A DNA stretch of 64,000 nt from an uncultured Pelagibacteraceae bacterium (GCA_902618205.1 CACMZL010000002.1:62001-126000), one strand, 5' to 3'; shown: positions 9,437 to 17,565, numbered from the stretch's first letter. Translations and numbers: made by a program. The notes: generated by a model from the letters alone, not told the origin.

Positions 9437-10561
9437 ATGGCAAAAAGAGATTATTACGAAGTTTTAGGTGTGAATAAAGGTGCTTCAGCAGATCAAATAA
9501 AATCAGCTTACAGAAAACTTGCTGTTAAATATCATCCAGATAAAAATAAAGGTGATAAAGGCGCTGAAGAAAAGTTTAAGGAAGCATCTGAAGCTTATCA
9601 CGTACTTTCTAATTCTGAGAGAAAACAAAATTATGATAATTTTGGTCATGCAGCTTTTGAAAATGGAGGAGGTGGAAGAGGAGGATTTGGAAATTTTGAT
9701 TTTTCAAATCATTTTTCTGACATTTTTGAGGATTTTTTTGGAGAAGGCTTTGGTGGAGGTCGTAGGTCAAGAAGATCAAACAATAGAGGCTCAGACTTAA
9801 GATATGATTTATCTATTTCTTTGGAGGAAGCTTTTTCTGGCAAAAAACAAGATATAAAATTCTCTACATCTGAGAAATGTGATACCTGTAATGGATCAGG
9901 TTCAAAACCTGGTCACCAAGCTGGTGCATGCTCAATGTGTGGAGGTCATGGACAAGTGAGATCAAGCCAAGGTTTTTTTACAGTCCAACAAACATGTCCT
10001 CAATGTGCAGGTGCAGGAGAGGAAATTACTCACCCGTGCTCTAGTTGTAATGGACAAGGTAAAAAGCAGGCTTCAAAAAGATTATCAGTTACTATTCCAA
10101 AAGGTGTAGATGATGGAACTAGAATTAGACTTTCAGGTAAAGGCGAAGCTGGGTCAAGAGGTGGTAGTAGTGGTGATTTATATTTATTCATCAATGTTCA
10201 CTCCCATGACCTATTTAAAAGGTCAGATGAAAACTTATTTTTTGAATGTCCAGTTTCAATTGCAGATGCAGCTCTAGGTACTTCAATTGAAATTCCAACA
10301 ATTGACGGTGGTAAAGCAAAAATTAAAATTCCAGCAGGAACTCAAAGTGGTAAACAATTTAGATTAAGAGGAAAAGGAATGCCTTACATGAGAGGGAATG
10401 ATTTTGGAGACCTTTATGTTCAAGTAAACACTGAAGTTCCAATATCACTAAATAAAGAACAGAAAGAATTATTAGAAAAATTTAGGGAAATTGAAAACGA
10501 AAAATCTAACCCAAGTATTAAAAAATTCTTTCAAAAAGCCAAAAGTTTTTGGAAGAATTAA
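9437..10561 (+). CDS. dnaJ: Hsp40 co-chaperone DnaJ
   Basis: Stimulates DnaK ATPase and delivers substrates. The 374-residue type I J-protein has a J-domain at 1-70 with the HPD tripeptide (YHPDKNKG), a Gly/Phe-rich linker (about 73-115), and a zinc domain with all four CxxCxGxG repeats ([32 protein letters not shown]), followed by the two C-terminal beta domains. It ends 14 bp before the convergent pseudogene with no visible terminator. Confidence 0.98.
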   Translation: MAKRDYYEVLGVNKGASADQIKSAYRKLAVKYHPDKNKGDKGAEEKFKEASEAYHVLSNSERKQNYDNFGHAAFENGGGGRGGFGNFDFSNHFSDIFEDFFGEGFGGGRRSRRSNNRGSDLRYDLSISLEEAFSGKKQDIKFSTSEKCDTCNGSGSKPGHQAGACSMCGGHGQVRSSQGFFTVQQTCPQCAGAGEEITHPCSSCNGQGKKQASKRLSVTIPKGVDDGTRIRLSGKGEAGSRGGSSGDLYLFINVHSHDLFKRSDENLFFECPVSIADAALGTSIEIPTIDGGKAKIKIPAGTQSGKQFRLRGKGMPYMRGNDFGDLYVQVNTEVPISLNKEQKELLEKFREIENEKSNPSIKKFFQKAKSFWKN

Positions 10562-10575
10562 TAAAAATTTTCAAA

Positions 10576-11081
10576 CTAATTAAGAATAACTTCTAAAGTT
10601 TCATTATCCTTTGGTTTGACTTTAAGCATTAAATAACCTCCCTCAACAACTGAGACTTCCCAAGTAACTTTAGTAGTTATAAAATATTCCTTATCGGCTT
10701 TAATATCATTAAATTTAAAATTCCCTTGAGCGTCACAAATAGATTTCTTTGCTAAAGTATAATATTCTTGAGGAGTTGAAGGCTCAAAAACTATATTGCT
10801 TAAGTAGTATCCTAAGTAACCTTTTTCTGTTGATTTATAAATTGCATTCATTCTTTCAGAGGAATAGCTATTTACAGGTGTTAGGTAGCCTCTTGACCTG
10901 CACATGTAACTACTGTTCCTCCTTTCTGATTTAAAAAAGCTTGTCCAATTATGTTGGCATTACCTCTCTCCTTTATCCATTTGGCTTCATCTGCATTAAA
11001 TTTTGTTTTAAGTGTGTATGTCGAAGGCGCAAAACATGCATGCAAAAATAAAAAGATAATTACAATAAATAACTATTTCAT
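10576..11081 (-). pseudogene. Broken lipoprotein gene (carboxypeptidase-regulatory-like fold), two lesions
   Basis: Read on the minus strand from ATG 11081, codon 3 is TAG (11073-11075) where a Lys AAG would complete a normal signal sequence (MK, stop, then LFIVIIFLFLHACF with a possible lipobox cysteine). The frame then runs through GQAFLNQKGGTVVTCAGQE and hits TAA at 10881-10883. The sensible continuation, YLTPVNSYSSERMNAIYKS, lies in another frame, as if one base were lost near 10886-10889. That frame is open to 10576. The pattern of extracellular proteins with a transthyretin-like regulatory domain is recognisable but weak. An intact 109-codon remnant from ATG 10905 remains and probably is not a functional protein. 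Confidence 0.75.
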
Positions 11082-11107
11082 GTTAGTCTTGAATATTCAA
11101 ATATTAT

Positions 11108-11884
11108 ATGAAAAAAATAAATTTAGCAATTACCGGATGCATGGGAAGAATGGGTCAACAGCTCATTAAATCCACTAAAAAAGATAAATATACTAGGTTA
11201 GTTACTCTAACAGAAAATAGATTAATTAATAAAAAGATAAGTGGAATTAAACCTGAATTAAACACTGAAAAAGCCCTAAGTAAAGCAAATGTGATAATAG
11301 ACTTCACTATACCAAAATGTACATTCGAGGTTTTAAGAATAGCTACAAAACTTAAAAAAAAAGTTGTTATTGGTACAACAGGTTTTACAAAAAAAGAAGA
11401 GGATTTAATAAAGAAGTTTTCTAAAAAAATTCCAATTTTAAAAGCTGGAAATATGAGTCTTGGTATTAATTTGCTTATGTACCTGACCGAAATCACCTCA
11501 GCATCACTTGGTAATAATTATCAAAGTAAAGTTTTTGAGGTTCATCACAAACACAAAAAAGATCATCCATCAGGTACAGCCCTTATGCTTGGAAAAGGAA
11601 TTGCTTTAGGAAAAAATAAAGACTTTTATAAGATGATTGGTAAAAAATATTTGAACAAAAAAAAATTTCCTTATGGAAAAAAAATTAATTTTAATTCAAT
11701 AAGGAAAGGTGAAATTATAGGTGAACATGAAGTTACTTTTTCAAGTGGAAAAGAAATTATAAAACTGAACCACGAAGCTTTTGATAGAGCTTTATATTCA
11801 GAAGGTGCAATAACTGCTGCTAAATGGCTGATAAATAAAAAACCAGGCCTTTATTCAATGAGAAATCTTCTGAATTTCAAATAA
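11108..11884 (+). CDS. dapB: 4-hydroxy-tetrahydrodipicolinate reductase DapB
   Basis: NAD(P)H-dependent step of the diaminopimelate/lysine pathway, feeding both lysine and peptidoglycan. The 258-residue protein has the nucleotide loop GCMGRMGQ (9-16), VIIDFT near 61-66, IGTTGFT near 90-96, and the active-site segment EVHHKHKKDHPSGTA near 140-155 with the catalytic His and Lys. Starts at ATG 11108, 26 bp from the divergent pseudogene start. Its TAA overlaps the ATG of nth by one base. Confidence 0.95.
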   Translation: MKKINLAITGCMGRMGQQLIKSTKKDKYTRLVTLTENRLINKKISGIKPELNTEKALSKANVIIDFTIPKCTFEVLRIATKLKKKVVIGTTGFTKKEEDLIKKFSKKIPILKAGNMSLGINLLMYLTEITSASLGNNYQSKVFEVHHKHKKDHPSGTALMLGKGIALGKNKDFYKMIGKKYLNKKKFPYGKKINFNSIRKGEIIGEHEVTFSSGKEIIKLNHEAFDRALYSEGAITAAKWLINKKPGLYSMRNLLNFK

Positions 11885-12537
11885 TGAATGAAGTACAGAG
11901 AGCCAAAATAGTTTTAAAGATTCTCAATAAAATTTATCCAACGACACCTATACCATTAAAGCATAGAAATATATTTACACTTTTAATATCAGTACTACTT
12001 TCTGCTCAATGTACAGACGTGAATGTTAATAATGTTACCAAAAATATTTATCCAAAATTCAACAAACCTGAACATTTTGTTAAACTTGGAAGAAGAAAAA
12101 TAGAAAAATTGATAAGAAGCATAGGTATCTTTAGAATTAAGGCTAAAAGTGTTTATAATCTATCAAAAACATTAGTTGAAAAATATAATGGTAAAGTACC
12201 TAGGACTTTTGAGGAATTAGAGGAATTGCCAGGAGTAGGACATAAAACAGCAAGTGTAGTTATGTCTCAAGGTTTTGGGTATCCAGCATTTCCAATAGAT
12301 ACCCACATACATAGACTTGCTCAAAGATGGGGTTTAACTAATGGAAAAAATGTTGTTCAAACAGAAAAGGATTTAAAGCGTTTATTCCCAAAAAAATATT
12401 GGAATAAACTACATCTTCAGATAATTTATTACGGCAGAGAATATTGTAAAGCAAGAGAGTGTTATGGTATATCTTGTAAAATTTGCACTAGTTGTTATCC
12501 TTATAGAAAAAAACCAATTAAAACAAAAAAAGCTTGA
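11884..12537 (+). CDS. nth: Endonuclease III (DNA glycosylase/AP lyase)
   Basis: Base-excision repair enzyme removing oxidised pyrimidines. Of 217 residues, the helix-hairpin-helix is LPGVGHKTAS with the catalytic Lys121, and Asp139 in PIDTHIHR matches the catalytic Asp; both positions equal the E. coli numbering within one residue. The C-terminal iron-sulfur region is unusual: cysteines at 188, 193, 198, 201 and 204 (C-x4-C-x4-C-x2-C-x2-C) rather than the usual C-x6-C-x2-C-x5-C. Couples to dapB by a TAATG overlap and is followed 1 bp later by the PfkB kinase. Confidence 0.93.
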   Translation: MNEVQRAKIVLKILNKIYPTTPIPLKHRNIFTLLISVLLSAQCTDVNVNNVTKNIYPKFNKPEHFVKLGRRKIEKLIRSIGIFRIKAKSVYNLSKTLVEKYNGKVPRTFEELEELPGVGHKTASVVMSQGFGYPAFPIDTHIHRLAQRWGLTNGKNVVQTEKDLKRLFPKKYWNKLHLQIIYYGREYCKARECYGISCKICTSCYPYRKKPIKTKKA

Positions 12538-12538
12538 T

Positions 12539-13468
12539 ATGAAAATTTTAGGAATAGGAAATGCAATTGTAGATGTAATTTGTAAAGTTGATGAAAACTT
12601 TATTAATCAAAATAACTTAACAAAAGGTACTATGAAGCTTATTTTTGATGATAAGGAATTTCAATCCATGCTCTCAAGACTAAATATTGAAAAAACCATA
12701 TCTGGAGGTTCGGTTGCTAATTCTATAGTAGGACTATCTCAGCTAGGAAATGAAGTAGGTTTTATAGGCAAAGTAAGTGACGACGATTTGGGTAGTAAGT
12801 ATGAAGATGGATTGAAATCAGAGAATGTTGAATATCTTTACACAAAGAAAAAAGAAGAGTTGCCAACTGGAACTTGTTTGATTTTAGTAACACCAGATTC
12901 AGAAAGAACGATGTGTACATTTTTAGGTACAGCAGGAAAAATTAATGAAGACGATGTAGATGCAAAAATTATAAAACAGACTGAAATGATATTTTTAGAA
13001 GGCTATTTGTGGGACGAAGGTGAGCCAAAAAAAGCTTTTGAAAAAGCTATTAATAATGCCAATAAAGTTGCAATGTCCCTATCTGATCAATTTTGTGTAG
13101 ATAGACATAAATCACATTTTCTTGATCTGGTAAAAAATAAATTAGACATCACTTTTGCAAATGAACAAGAAATGATGTCATTAGTTAATTCTAAAAATTT
13201 TAGTGAAGCAGTTGATTTTGCAAAGACTTTAAAAAAACTTGTTGTAATCACTCGAGGAGATAAAGGTGCGATATCAATCTTTGGTAATGAAATTGTGGAA
13301 AATGATGTTGAAAAAAAACTTGATATAAAAGATCTAACCGGTGCTGGTGACTTATTTGCAGCAGGATACCTTCATGGTCATTTGAATAATTTTAATCCTA
13401 TCGAATGTTTAAATAAAGGAAGAGAAATGTCCTCTAAAGTTATTCAACAAATTGGTGCTAGACTTTAG
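12539..13468 (+). CDS. PfkB-family carbohydrate/adenosine kinase
   Basis: A ribokinase-superfamily kinase that phosphorylates a sugar or nucleoside using ATP; the closest look is to the adenosine-kinase-like alphaproteobacterial group, but the substrate cannot be fixed from sequence. 309 residues from ATG 12539. An upstream in-frame ATG at 12464 lies inside nth and would add a non-homologous tail, so it is rejected. Motifs: GNAIVDV near 7-13, SGGSVANSIVGLSQLG near 54-69 (first signature), and DLTGAGDLFAAGYLHG near 263-278 (catalytic Asp and anion hole). The 3' end overlaps the convergent arfA by 11 bp. Confidence 0.85.
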   Translation: MKILGIGNAIVDVICKVDENFINQNNLTKGTMKLIFDDKEFQSMLSRLNIEKTISGGSVANSIVGLSQLGNEVGFIGKVSDDDLGSKYEDGLKSENVEYLYTKKKEELPTGTCLILVTPDSERTMCTFLGTAGKINEDDVDAKIIKQTEMIFLEGYLWDEGEPKKAFEKAINNANKVAMSLSDQFCVDRHKSHFLDLVKNKLDITFANEQEMMSLVNSKNFSEAVDFAKTLKKLVVITRGDKGAISIFGNEIVENDVEKKLDIKDLTGAGDLFAAGYLHGHLNNFNPIECLNKGREMSSKVIQQIGARL

Positions 13469-13592
13469 TTTTCTTTCTATCATAGCTACCTTTTCCTTTT
13501 TTTTGTTTGACAATTCTAGGCTTATATTTATTCGAGAATAAATGTTTTGCTATATTGTTTCTTAATTTTTTTCTCTTAAATTTTGTAACCAT
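13458..13592 (-). CDS. arfA: Alternative ribosome-rescue factor ArfA (44 residues)
   Basis: A very short gene read on the minus strand from ATG 13592 to TAG 13458. The protein is basic, and its second half, KPRIVKQKKGKGSYDRKK, carries the KKGKGSY core of ArfA. That protein binds ribosomes stalled at the 3' end of non-stop mRNA and recruits RF2. It overlaps the end of the upstream winged-helix gene by 17 bp and the end of pfkB (opposite strand) by 11 bp. Family length is usually 50-75 residues, so this is a minimal form. Function is inferred from the motif alone, but the match is specific. Confidence 0.8.
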   Translation of the reverse strand: MVTKFKRKKLRNNIAKHLFSNKYKPRIVKQKKGKGSYDRKKTKV

Positions 13593-14133
13593 TTTTTAAA
13601 CTTAAAATAAATGATTTATCATTAAATTTTTTTTCTACTTTTTTTCTTAGTCTATAGACATGTGTTTCAACAGTGTGAGTTTCTAATTTAGATTTATGAC
13701 CCCACACTTCTGATTGTAAATTTTGTACATTTATTTCTTTATTTGATAGATTTAAAAAGGTTATAATCATTGTTTCTTTTTCAGTTAATGAAACAAATTT
13801 ATTTTTATATGACATTTTTCTAGAATTGAGATTTATTTCATATTTACCAACTTTAATATTATTTTGTTGCTGAAATTTATTTTTTAGAAATTGTATATTT
13901 ATTATTTCAAGTAGTTTTTGAATATTTATTGGATAATTTTTAATCTTTAATAAACCTCTTGAATGTAATTTTTCGCTATCCGATATTATTACAAAGTTTT
14001 CAAGTTTATTTAATATATCAATATTATCATCATCAACTAATATTATTTTAAAATTTAAATTACTTTTAATCTCATTTAATATATTAAATAAAATTGGTTT
14101 CTTATGAATTATAAGCGTATGTGAATTAATCAT
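13576..14133 (-). CDS. Orphan winged-helix (OmpR-type) regulator with degenerate receiver
   Basis: 185 residues. Residues about 90-185 form an OmpR/PhoB-type DNA-binding domain: LTEKETMIITFL near 117-128, then the recognition helix region HTVETHVYRLRKKVEKKF near 153-170, and a terminal wing ending in NGYKI. The N-terminal 85 residues have the size and hydrophobic pattern of a receiver fragment, but no clear phosphoacceptor Asp or switch residues can be placed, so phosphorylation control is doubtful. No histidine kinase is adjacent. Divergent from the L,D-transpeptidase-like gene with an 11-bp gap; target genes unknown. Confidence 0.7.
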   Translation of the reverse strand: MINSHTLIIHKKPILFNILNEIKSNLNFKIILVDDDNIDILNKLENFVIISDSEKLHSRGLLKIKNYPINIQKLLEIINIQFLKNKFQQQNNIKVGKYEINLNSRKMSYKNKFVSLTEKETMIITFLNLSNKEINVQNLQSEVWGHKSKLETHTVETHVYRLRKKVEKKFNDKSFILSLKNGYKI

Positions 14134-14144
14134 GTATATACATT

Positions 14145-14639
14145 ATGTCAATTATAGTTAAAAATAAAGATACACTTATTTTTGATGATTTTATCTTTAG
14201 ATGTTGTGTTGGAAAGAATGGATTCTCAAAAAATAAAACAGAAGGTGACAAGAGAACCCCAGTAGGAAAATTTAAATTAAATTGTCTGTATTATAGAGCA
14301 GATAGAAAAAAAAAACCTTTAACCAAACTAAAATTAAAAATTATTAAAAAACAGATGGGATGGTGTGATGATATAAACTCAAAAAAATATTACAATAAAT
14401 TAATTAAAACAAATTTAAATCTAAAGCATGAAAAGCTTTTCAGAAAAGATTATAAGTATGATTTATTTGTACCTATAAAATATAATTGGAATAAAACAAT
14501 TCCAAGAAAAGGTAGTGCTATTTTTATACATCTTACAAAAAACTATAAACCTACAGCTGGATGTATAGGTTTATCTGAAAAAGATTTTTTAATTTTAATT
14601 AAGTTGATAAATAAAAATACAAATATTAAAATTCTTTAA
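14145..14639 (+). CDS. L,D-transpeptidase-like protein (YkuD fold)
   Basis: 164 residues. KRTPVGKF near 37-43 and the catalytic stretch IHLTKNYKPTAGCIGL, with His129 and Cys140, are the YkuD-domain signature; such enzymes form 3-3 peptidoglycan cross-links or attach lipoproteins. No signal peptide is visible, as in the short alphaproteobacterial members of this group, so location and substrate are uncertain. Its TAA lies in a TTAA that also forms the stop of the convergent PLP-protein gene. Confidence 0.8.
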   Translation: MSIIVKNKDTLIFDDFIFRCCVGKNGFSKNKTEGDKRTPVGKFKLNCLYYRADRKKKPLTKLKLKIIKKQMGWCDDINSKKYYNKLIKTNLNLKHEKLFRKDYKYDLFVPIKYNWNKTIPRKGSAIFIHLTKNYKPTAGCIGLSEKDFLILIKLINKNTNIKIL

Positions 14640-15298
14640 CTTCTTTCACCAAATATACTAGAACCAATTCTTATAAATGTAGAATTATTTCTTAATGCAT
14701 TCAAATAATCAGAAGACATACCCATACTTAATTCTTCTAAATTTAATTTATTATTTAATTCAACCATATCTTGAAAATATTTTGAGCTATCCTCATTGTA
14801 AGGAGGGATGCACATTAAACCTATAATATTTAAGTTAAGACTTTTGCAATAAATATAAAAATCTTCAACTTTATCTCTAGAAATTCCTGATTTTTGTTGC
14901 TCGTCTCCAATATTTACTTGAATAAACAATTTCGTTTTTAAATTAAGTTTGATTTCTAGGTTTGAAATTTTATCAGCAAGCTTTTTGCTATCTAATGAAT
15001 GTATATAATCGAATAATTTAATTGCAATTTTAACTTTATTTGTTTGTAAACGACCTATCAGATGAAGTTTTATATTTTTGTTTTGTTCCTTAATTTTGCT
15101 CCATTTTTCTAAAGCTTCTTGAACTTTATTTTCTCCATAATCGATATGACCATACTCAATCAGAGGCATTATATGATCTAATTTAAAAGTCTTTGATACG
15201 GCTATAATTTTTGGTGTTTTGATCAAGTTATTTTTCGATAAAAAGTTTTGCTTAACATTTTCCTTAATTTTGAGTAAATTTTTAATAGTTAGATGCAT
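14636..15298 (-). CDS. yggS: Pyridoxal-phosphate homeostasis protein (YggS/PLPBP family)
   Basis: PLP-binding protein with an alanine-racemase-like barrel but no known catalysis; keeps free PLP in balance. 220 residues. The PLP lysine is Lys36 in AVSKTF, followed by YGENKVQEA near 54-62, HLIGRLQTNK near 80-89, and the C-terminal phosphate site SMGMSSDY and RIGSSIFGER. The ATG at 15298 is forced; no other start codon precedes the AVSKTF motif. That ATG lies in an ATGCAT whose other strand is the start codon of the neighbouring TenI-like gene. Confidence 0.93.
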   Translation of the reverse strand: MHLTIKNLLKIKENVKQNFLSKNNLIKTPKIIAVSKTFKLDHIMPLIEYGHIDYGENKVQEALEKWSKIKEQNKNIKLHLIGRLQTNKVKIAIKLFDYIHSLDSKKLADKISNLEIKLNLKTKLFIQVNIGDEQQKSGISRDKVEDFYIYCKSLNLNIIGLMCIPPYNEDSSKYFQDMVELNNKLNLEELSMGMSSDYLNALRNNSTFIRIGSSIFGERS

Positions 15299-15820
15299 TA
15301 TAAGTATCCAAATAATTTTTATTTTTTAAAAAGTTTCAAAAAAAATAATATTGATAAATTAGATAATAATACAGGAGTAATTTATAGAAATTATAAAAAA
15401 AATTTAGATATTAATGAAATTCTAAGTATCAAAAAATATTGTACTAAAAGGAATATTAAATTTTTCCTTTCAAATAATTTCAAGACTGCAATAAACTTGG
15501 GACTAGATGGAGCTTATATTCCATCTTTTAATAGAGATTTTAGACACTTAAATTATATGACTAATTCGTCTTTTATAATACTTGGATCGGCTCATAATTT
15601 AAAAGAAATTCGAATAAAAGAAATTCAGAAAGTAGAATTAATTTTTATTTCATCTATTTTTAAAAAAAACAAAAATTATAAGGGGATTTATAATTTCAGA
15701 TGTATTAAAAAAATAACTGATAAAAAAGTTGTAGCTCTTGGTGGTATTACTAAATTAAATAAAAGGAAGCTTAAATTAGTTGATTGTTTTGGGTATAGCG
15801 GAATTTCTTATTTTGAATAA
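15293..15820 (+). CDS. TenI/ThiE-like protein, probably degenerate thiamine-phosphate-synthase fold
   Basis: 175 residues with the TIM-barrel layout of the TMP-synthase/TenI family. FFLSNNF near 57-63 corresponds to LIVNDR of typical members, LGLDGAYIP near 70-78 to the GADGVHLG strand, ILGSAHNLKEI near 102-112 to the IGxSxH strand, and VVALGGITKLN near 147-157 to the phosphate-binding AIGGI strand. Usual ThiE catalytic Arg/Asp/Lys positions are hard to place, so enzymatic TMP synthesis is doubtful. It starts at ATG 15293, back-to-back with yggS, and ends just before a bidirectional terminator. Confidence 0.65.
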   Translation: MHYKYPNNFYFLKSFKKNNIDKLDNNTGVIYRNYKKNLDINEILSIKKYCTKRNIKFFLSNNFKTAINLGLDGAYIPSFNRDFRHLNYMTNSSFIILGSAHNLKEIRIKEIQKVELIFISSIFKKNKNYKGIYNFRCIKKITDKKVVALGGITKLNKRKLKLVDCFGYSGISYFE

Positions 15821-15850
15821 AAAAAAGGCCCCATATAGGGGCCTTTTTTT
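15821..15850. terminator. Bidirectional intrinsic terminator
   Basis: Perfect 6-bp GC stem GGCCCC (15827-15832) / GGGGCC (15838-15843) with loop ATATA, extended by an A-run on the left (15821-15826) and a T-run on the right (15844-15850). The layout terminates both the plus-strand TenI-like gene and the minus-strand porin gene. It is one of only two convincing intrinsic terminators in the window. Confidence 0.93.
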
Positions 15851-15868
15851 ATAAAACATATGTTTTAA

Positions 15869-16810
15869 TTAGAATGAGAATACTACTCCTAATTCATATG
15901 CAGATCTGTCATCAGTTGATGTATTAGCAATGTTATCAACACTGTTATATGCACCACTTAATGCCATTGATCCCATAGTATATGAGATAGAGAAACCACT
16001 AGCTTCTTGGTCATCACCTGAGTTGTACTCAATACTGTGAGCACCATAAGAAACTGCTAAGTCATCGTTTACTTGGTATGAAATACCAAATGCTGAAGAC
16101 TCAGTGTCTGCTGTAGTGTTACCGCTTCTGTCAAGTTCAGAAGTTTGAACACCGACAGTGAAACCACCTGTTGCATAAGTTGCAAACATTGTGCTTTCTT
16201 CTTGCTCAGTTCCTGCAGTTGTTTCAACATCACCAAATGCATAACCTACTCTTAAACCTTCCACTCCTGTGTACTCAAGTGCAAAGTCAGTGTAAGAAAC
16301 AGCGTTAGCTGCTGAATCTGCGTTGTTGTATGCTGCATTGAATAGGACGCCTGAGTCATGTGAGTATGTGTAGTTAAACTGATTTTCTGCAGCTGCACCA
16401 TTAATTATGTCAGCGTCAGAACCAGTTACTACATCCCATGGCTCTTCTTTAGCTGTTGGCATTACGTCGTCTCTAGCACTTAATGCACTAGATCCACCGT
16501 GACCAGCAAAAACTAAAGTGCCTGCATCACCTAAATCAAATGAAATTGAGTGATCATCGAATGTATCAGTAGCAGAGCCTTGTCCGTCTAACTCGTATGA
16601 TACAGTTATTCCGATGTCATTTACATCTCCTGAAGCAGAAAAAGTAAGTGAGTCACCCATAGACCAACCATTACCAGTAGTAGCGTTGTCGTCACCACCA
16701 GAAAAAGTCATGCTAGAAGTTCCTGAAATCGACCAGTCAGCCGCATTTACAGTTCCTACCATTAGGGAACCAGCTAATGCTGTTAACCCTATTTTTGTTA
16801 GTTTGTTCAT
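15869..16810 (-). CDS. Outer-membrane porin (Gram-negative porin family)
   Basis: 313 residues: a clear signal peptide (LTALAGSLMVGTVNAA, cleavage before DWS near residue 24), then alternating beta strands rich in Asp, Ser, Thr, Gly and Tyr, and a C-terminal VVFSF with the terminal Phe recognised by the BAM machinery. It forms a diffusion channel in the outer membrane. Base composition (by eye above 40% GC) and codon use differ from neighbours, consistent with a highly expressed gene. A strong Shine-Dalgarno AAGGAGT (16818-16824) sits 7 bp before the ATG and a strong terminator follows. Which solutes pass cannot be told. Confidence 0.88.
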   Translation of the reverse strand: MNKLTKIGLTALAGSLMVGTVNAADWSISGTSSMTFSGGDDNATTGNGWSMGDSLTFSASGDVNDIGITVSYELDGQGSATDTFDDHSISFDLGDAGTLVFAGHGGSSALSARDDVMPTAKEEPWDVVTGSDADIINGAAAENQFNYTYSHDSGVLFNAAYNNADSAANAVSYTDFALEYTGVEGLRVGYAFGDVETTAGTEQEESTMFATYATGGFTVGVQTSELDRSGNTTADTESSAFGISYQVNDDLAVSYGAHSIEYNSGDDQEASGFSISYTMGSMALSGAYNSVDNIANTSTDDRSAYELGVVFSF

Positions 16811-16817
16811 ATTTAAT

Positions 16818-16824
16818 ACTCCTT
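16818..16824 (-). promoter_or_regulatory. Strong ribosome binding site of the porin gene
   Basis: AAGGAGT on the minus strand, 7 bp before ATG 16810. Such a complete Shine-Dalgarno is uncommon in this window, where most genes have weak or no visible site, and it fits a gene translated at a high rate. Confidence 0.75.
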
Positions 16825-17010
16825 GTTTTTAATATTAATATTAAACGAGACCTTTTTATCAAAAATCATTGTAAAATCTTAATAATTGAAAAATTACAAT
16901 TAATAACTTTTAAAGTGTTGCAATTTTACATCACAAGAAAAGCCAATAAAATAAGCTATTTTTGGTTATATATATTATAATTAAAATAATTAAGTGATAT
17001 TACATTAAAA

Positions 17011-17565
17011 ATGAAAAAAATTTTTTCTATATCGATTACTTTCCTGATTTTTAGCCTAATGATTCTGTCGTCATGTAAAAATGCAGGAGATGCTAGAAAA
17101 ATTTCTCCTGATCCTAGAGAAAGAGTTAAGCAAAATATAGAAGAAGGAAGAGGTTTTAGACTAAAAGGATTTACAGACCAGAATAAAAGTGGAGAATTTG
17201 ATTTTGCTAGCTCTAATGAACTTTGGAGAGCTTCTCTTGATACTCTAGAATTTATGCCTCTTGCATTAGCAAATTACAGCGGAGGAATTATAGTTACTGA
17301 TTGGTATAGTGAAGGTGCCGATAATAATGAGTCAATTAAAATATCGATAAGATTTTTAAGTAACAAAATTAGATCTGATGCATTGAAAATTAAAGTTTTT
17401 TATAAAAACTGCTCAATGCAAAATAATTGTGAAGTCACGGATAGATCAAGTCAGTTATCAGAGGATCTATCGAAAAAAATTCTCACACAAGCTGCAATAT
17501 ATGAAAAAAAAAATAAGTCAAAAAAGAAGAAAAAGAAGTATATTAACAGTGCTTTGAAAGATTAA
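17011..17565 (+). CDS. DUF3576 family lipoprotein
   Basis: 184 residues with a lipoprotein signal (LSSC, acylated Cys22) and the conserved alphaproteobacterial DUF3576 body: LWRASLDTLEFMPLALANYSGG near 70-90, TDWYSEG near 94-100, and KVFYKNC near 128-134. The C-terminus is a Lys-rich tail. Function unknown; the family commonly sits just upstream of leuS and lptE, as here, which hints at an envelope role. The 200 bp upstream, shared with the divergent porin gene, is AT-rich and holds the promoters of both; no other element was recognised there. Confidence 0.8.
   Translation: MKKIFSISITFLIFSLMILSSCKNAGDARKISPDPRERVKQNIEEGRGFRLKGFTDQNKSGEFDFASSNELWRASLDTLEFMPLALANYSGGIIVTDWYSEGADNNESIKISIRFLSNKIRSDALKIKVFYKNCSMQNNCEVTDRSSQLSEDLSKKILTQAAIYEKKNKSKKKKKKYINSALKD

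Noticed and set aside
10951-11169. 72-codon plus-strand frame over the pseudogene start and dapB start
   Set aside because: It runs antisense to the pseudogene and out of frame into dapB; the minus-strand reading gives a recognisable signal peptide instead.
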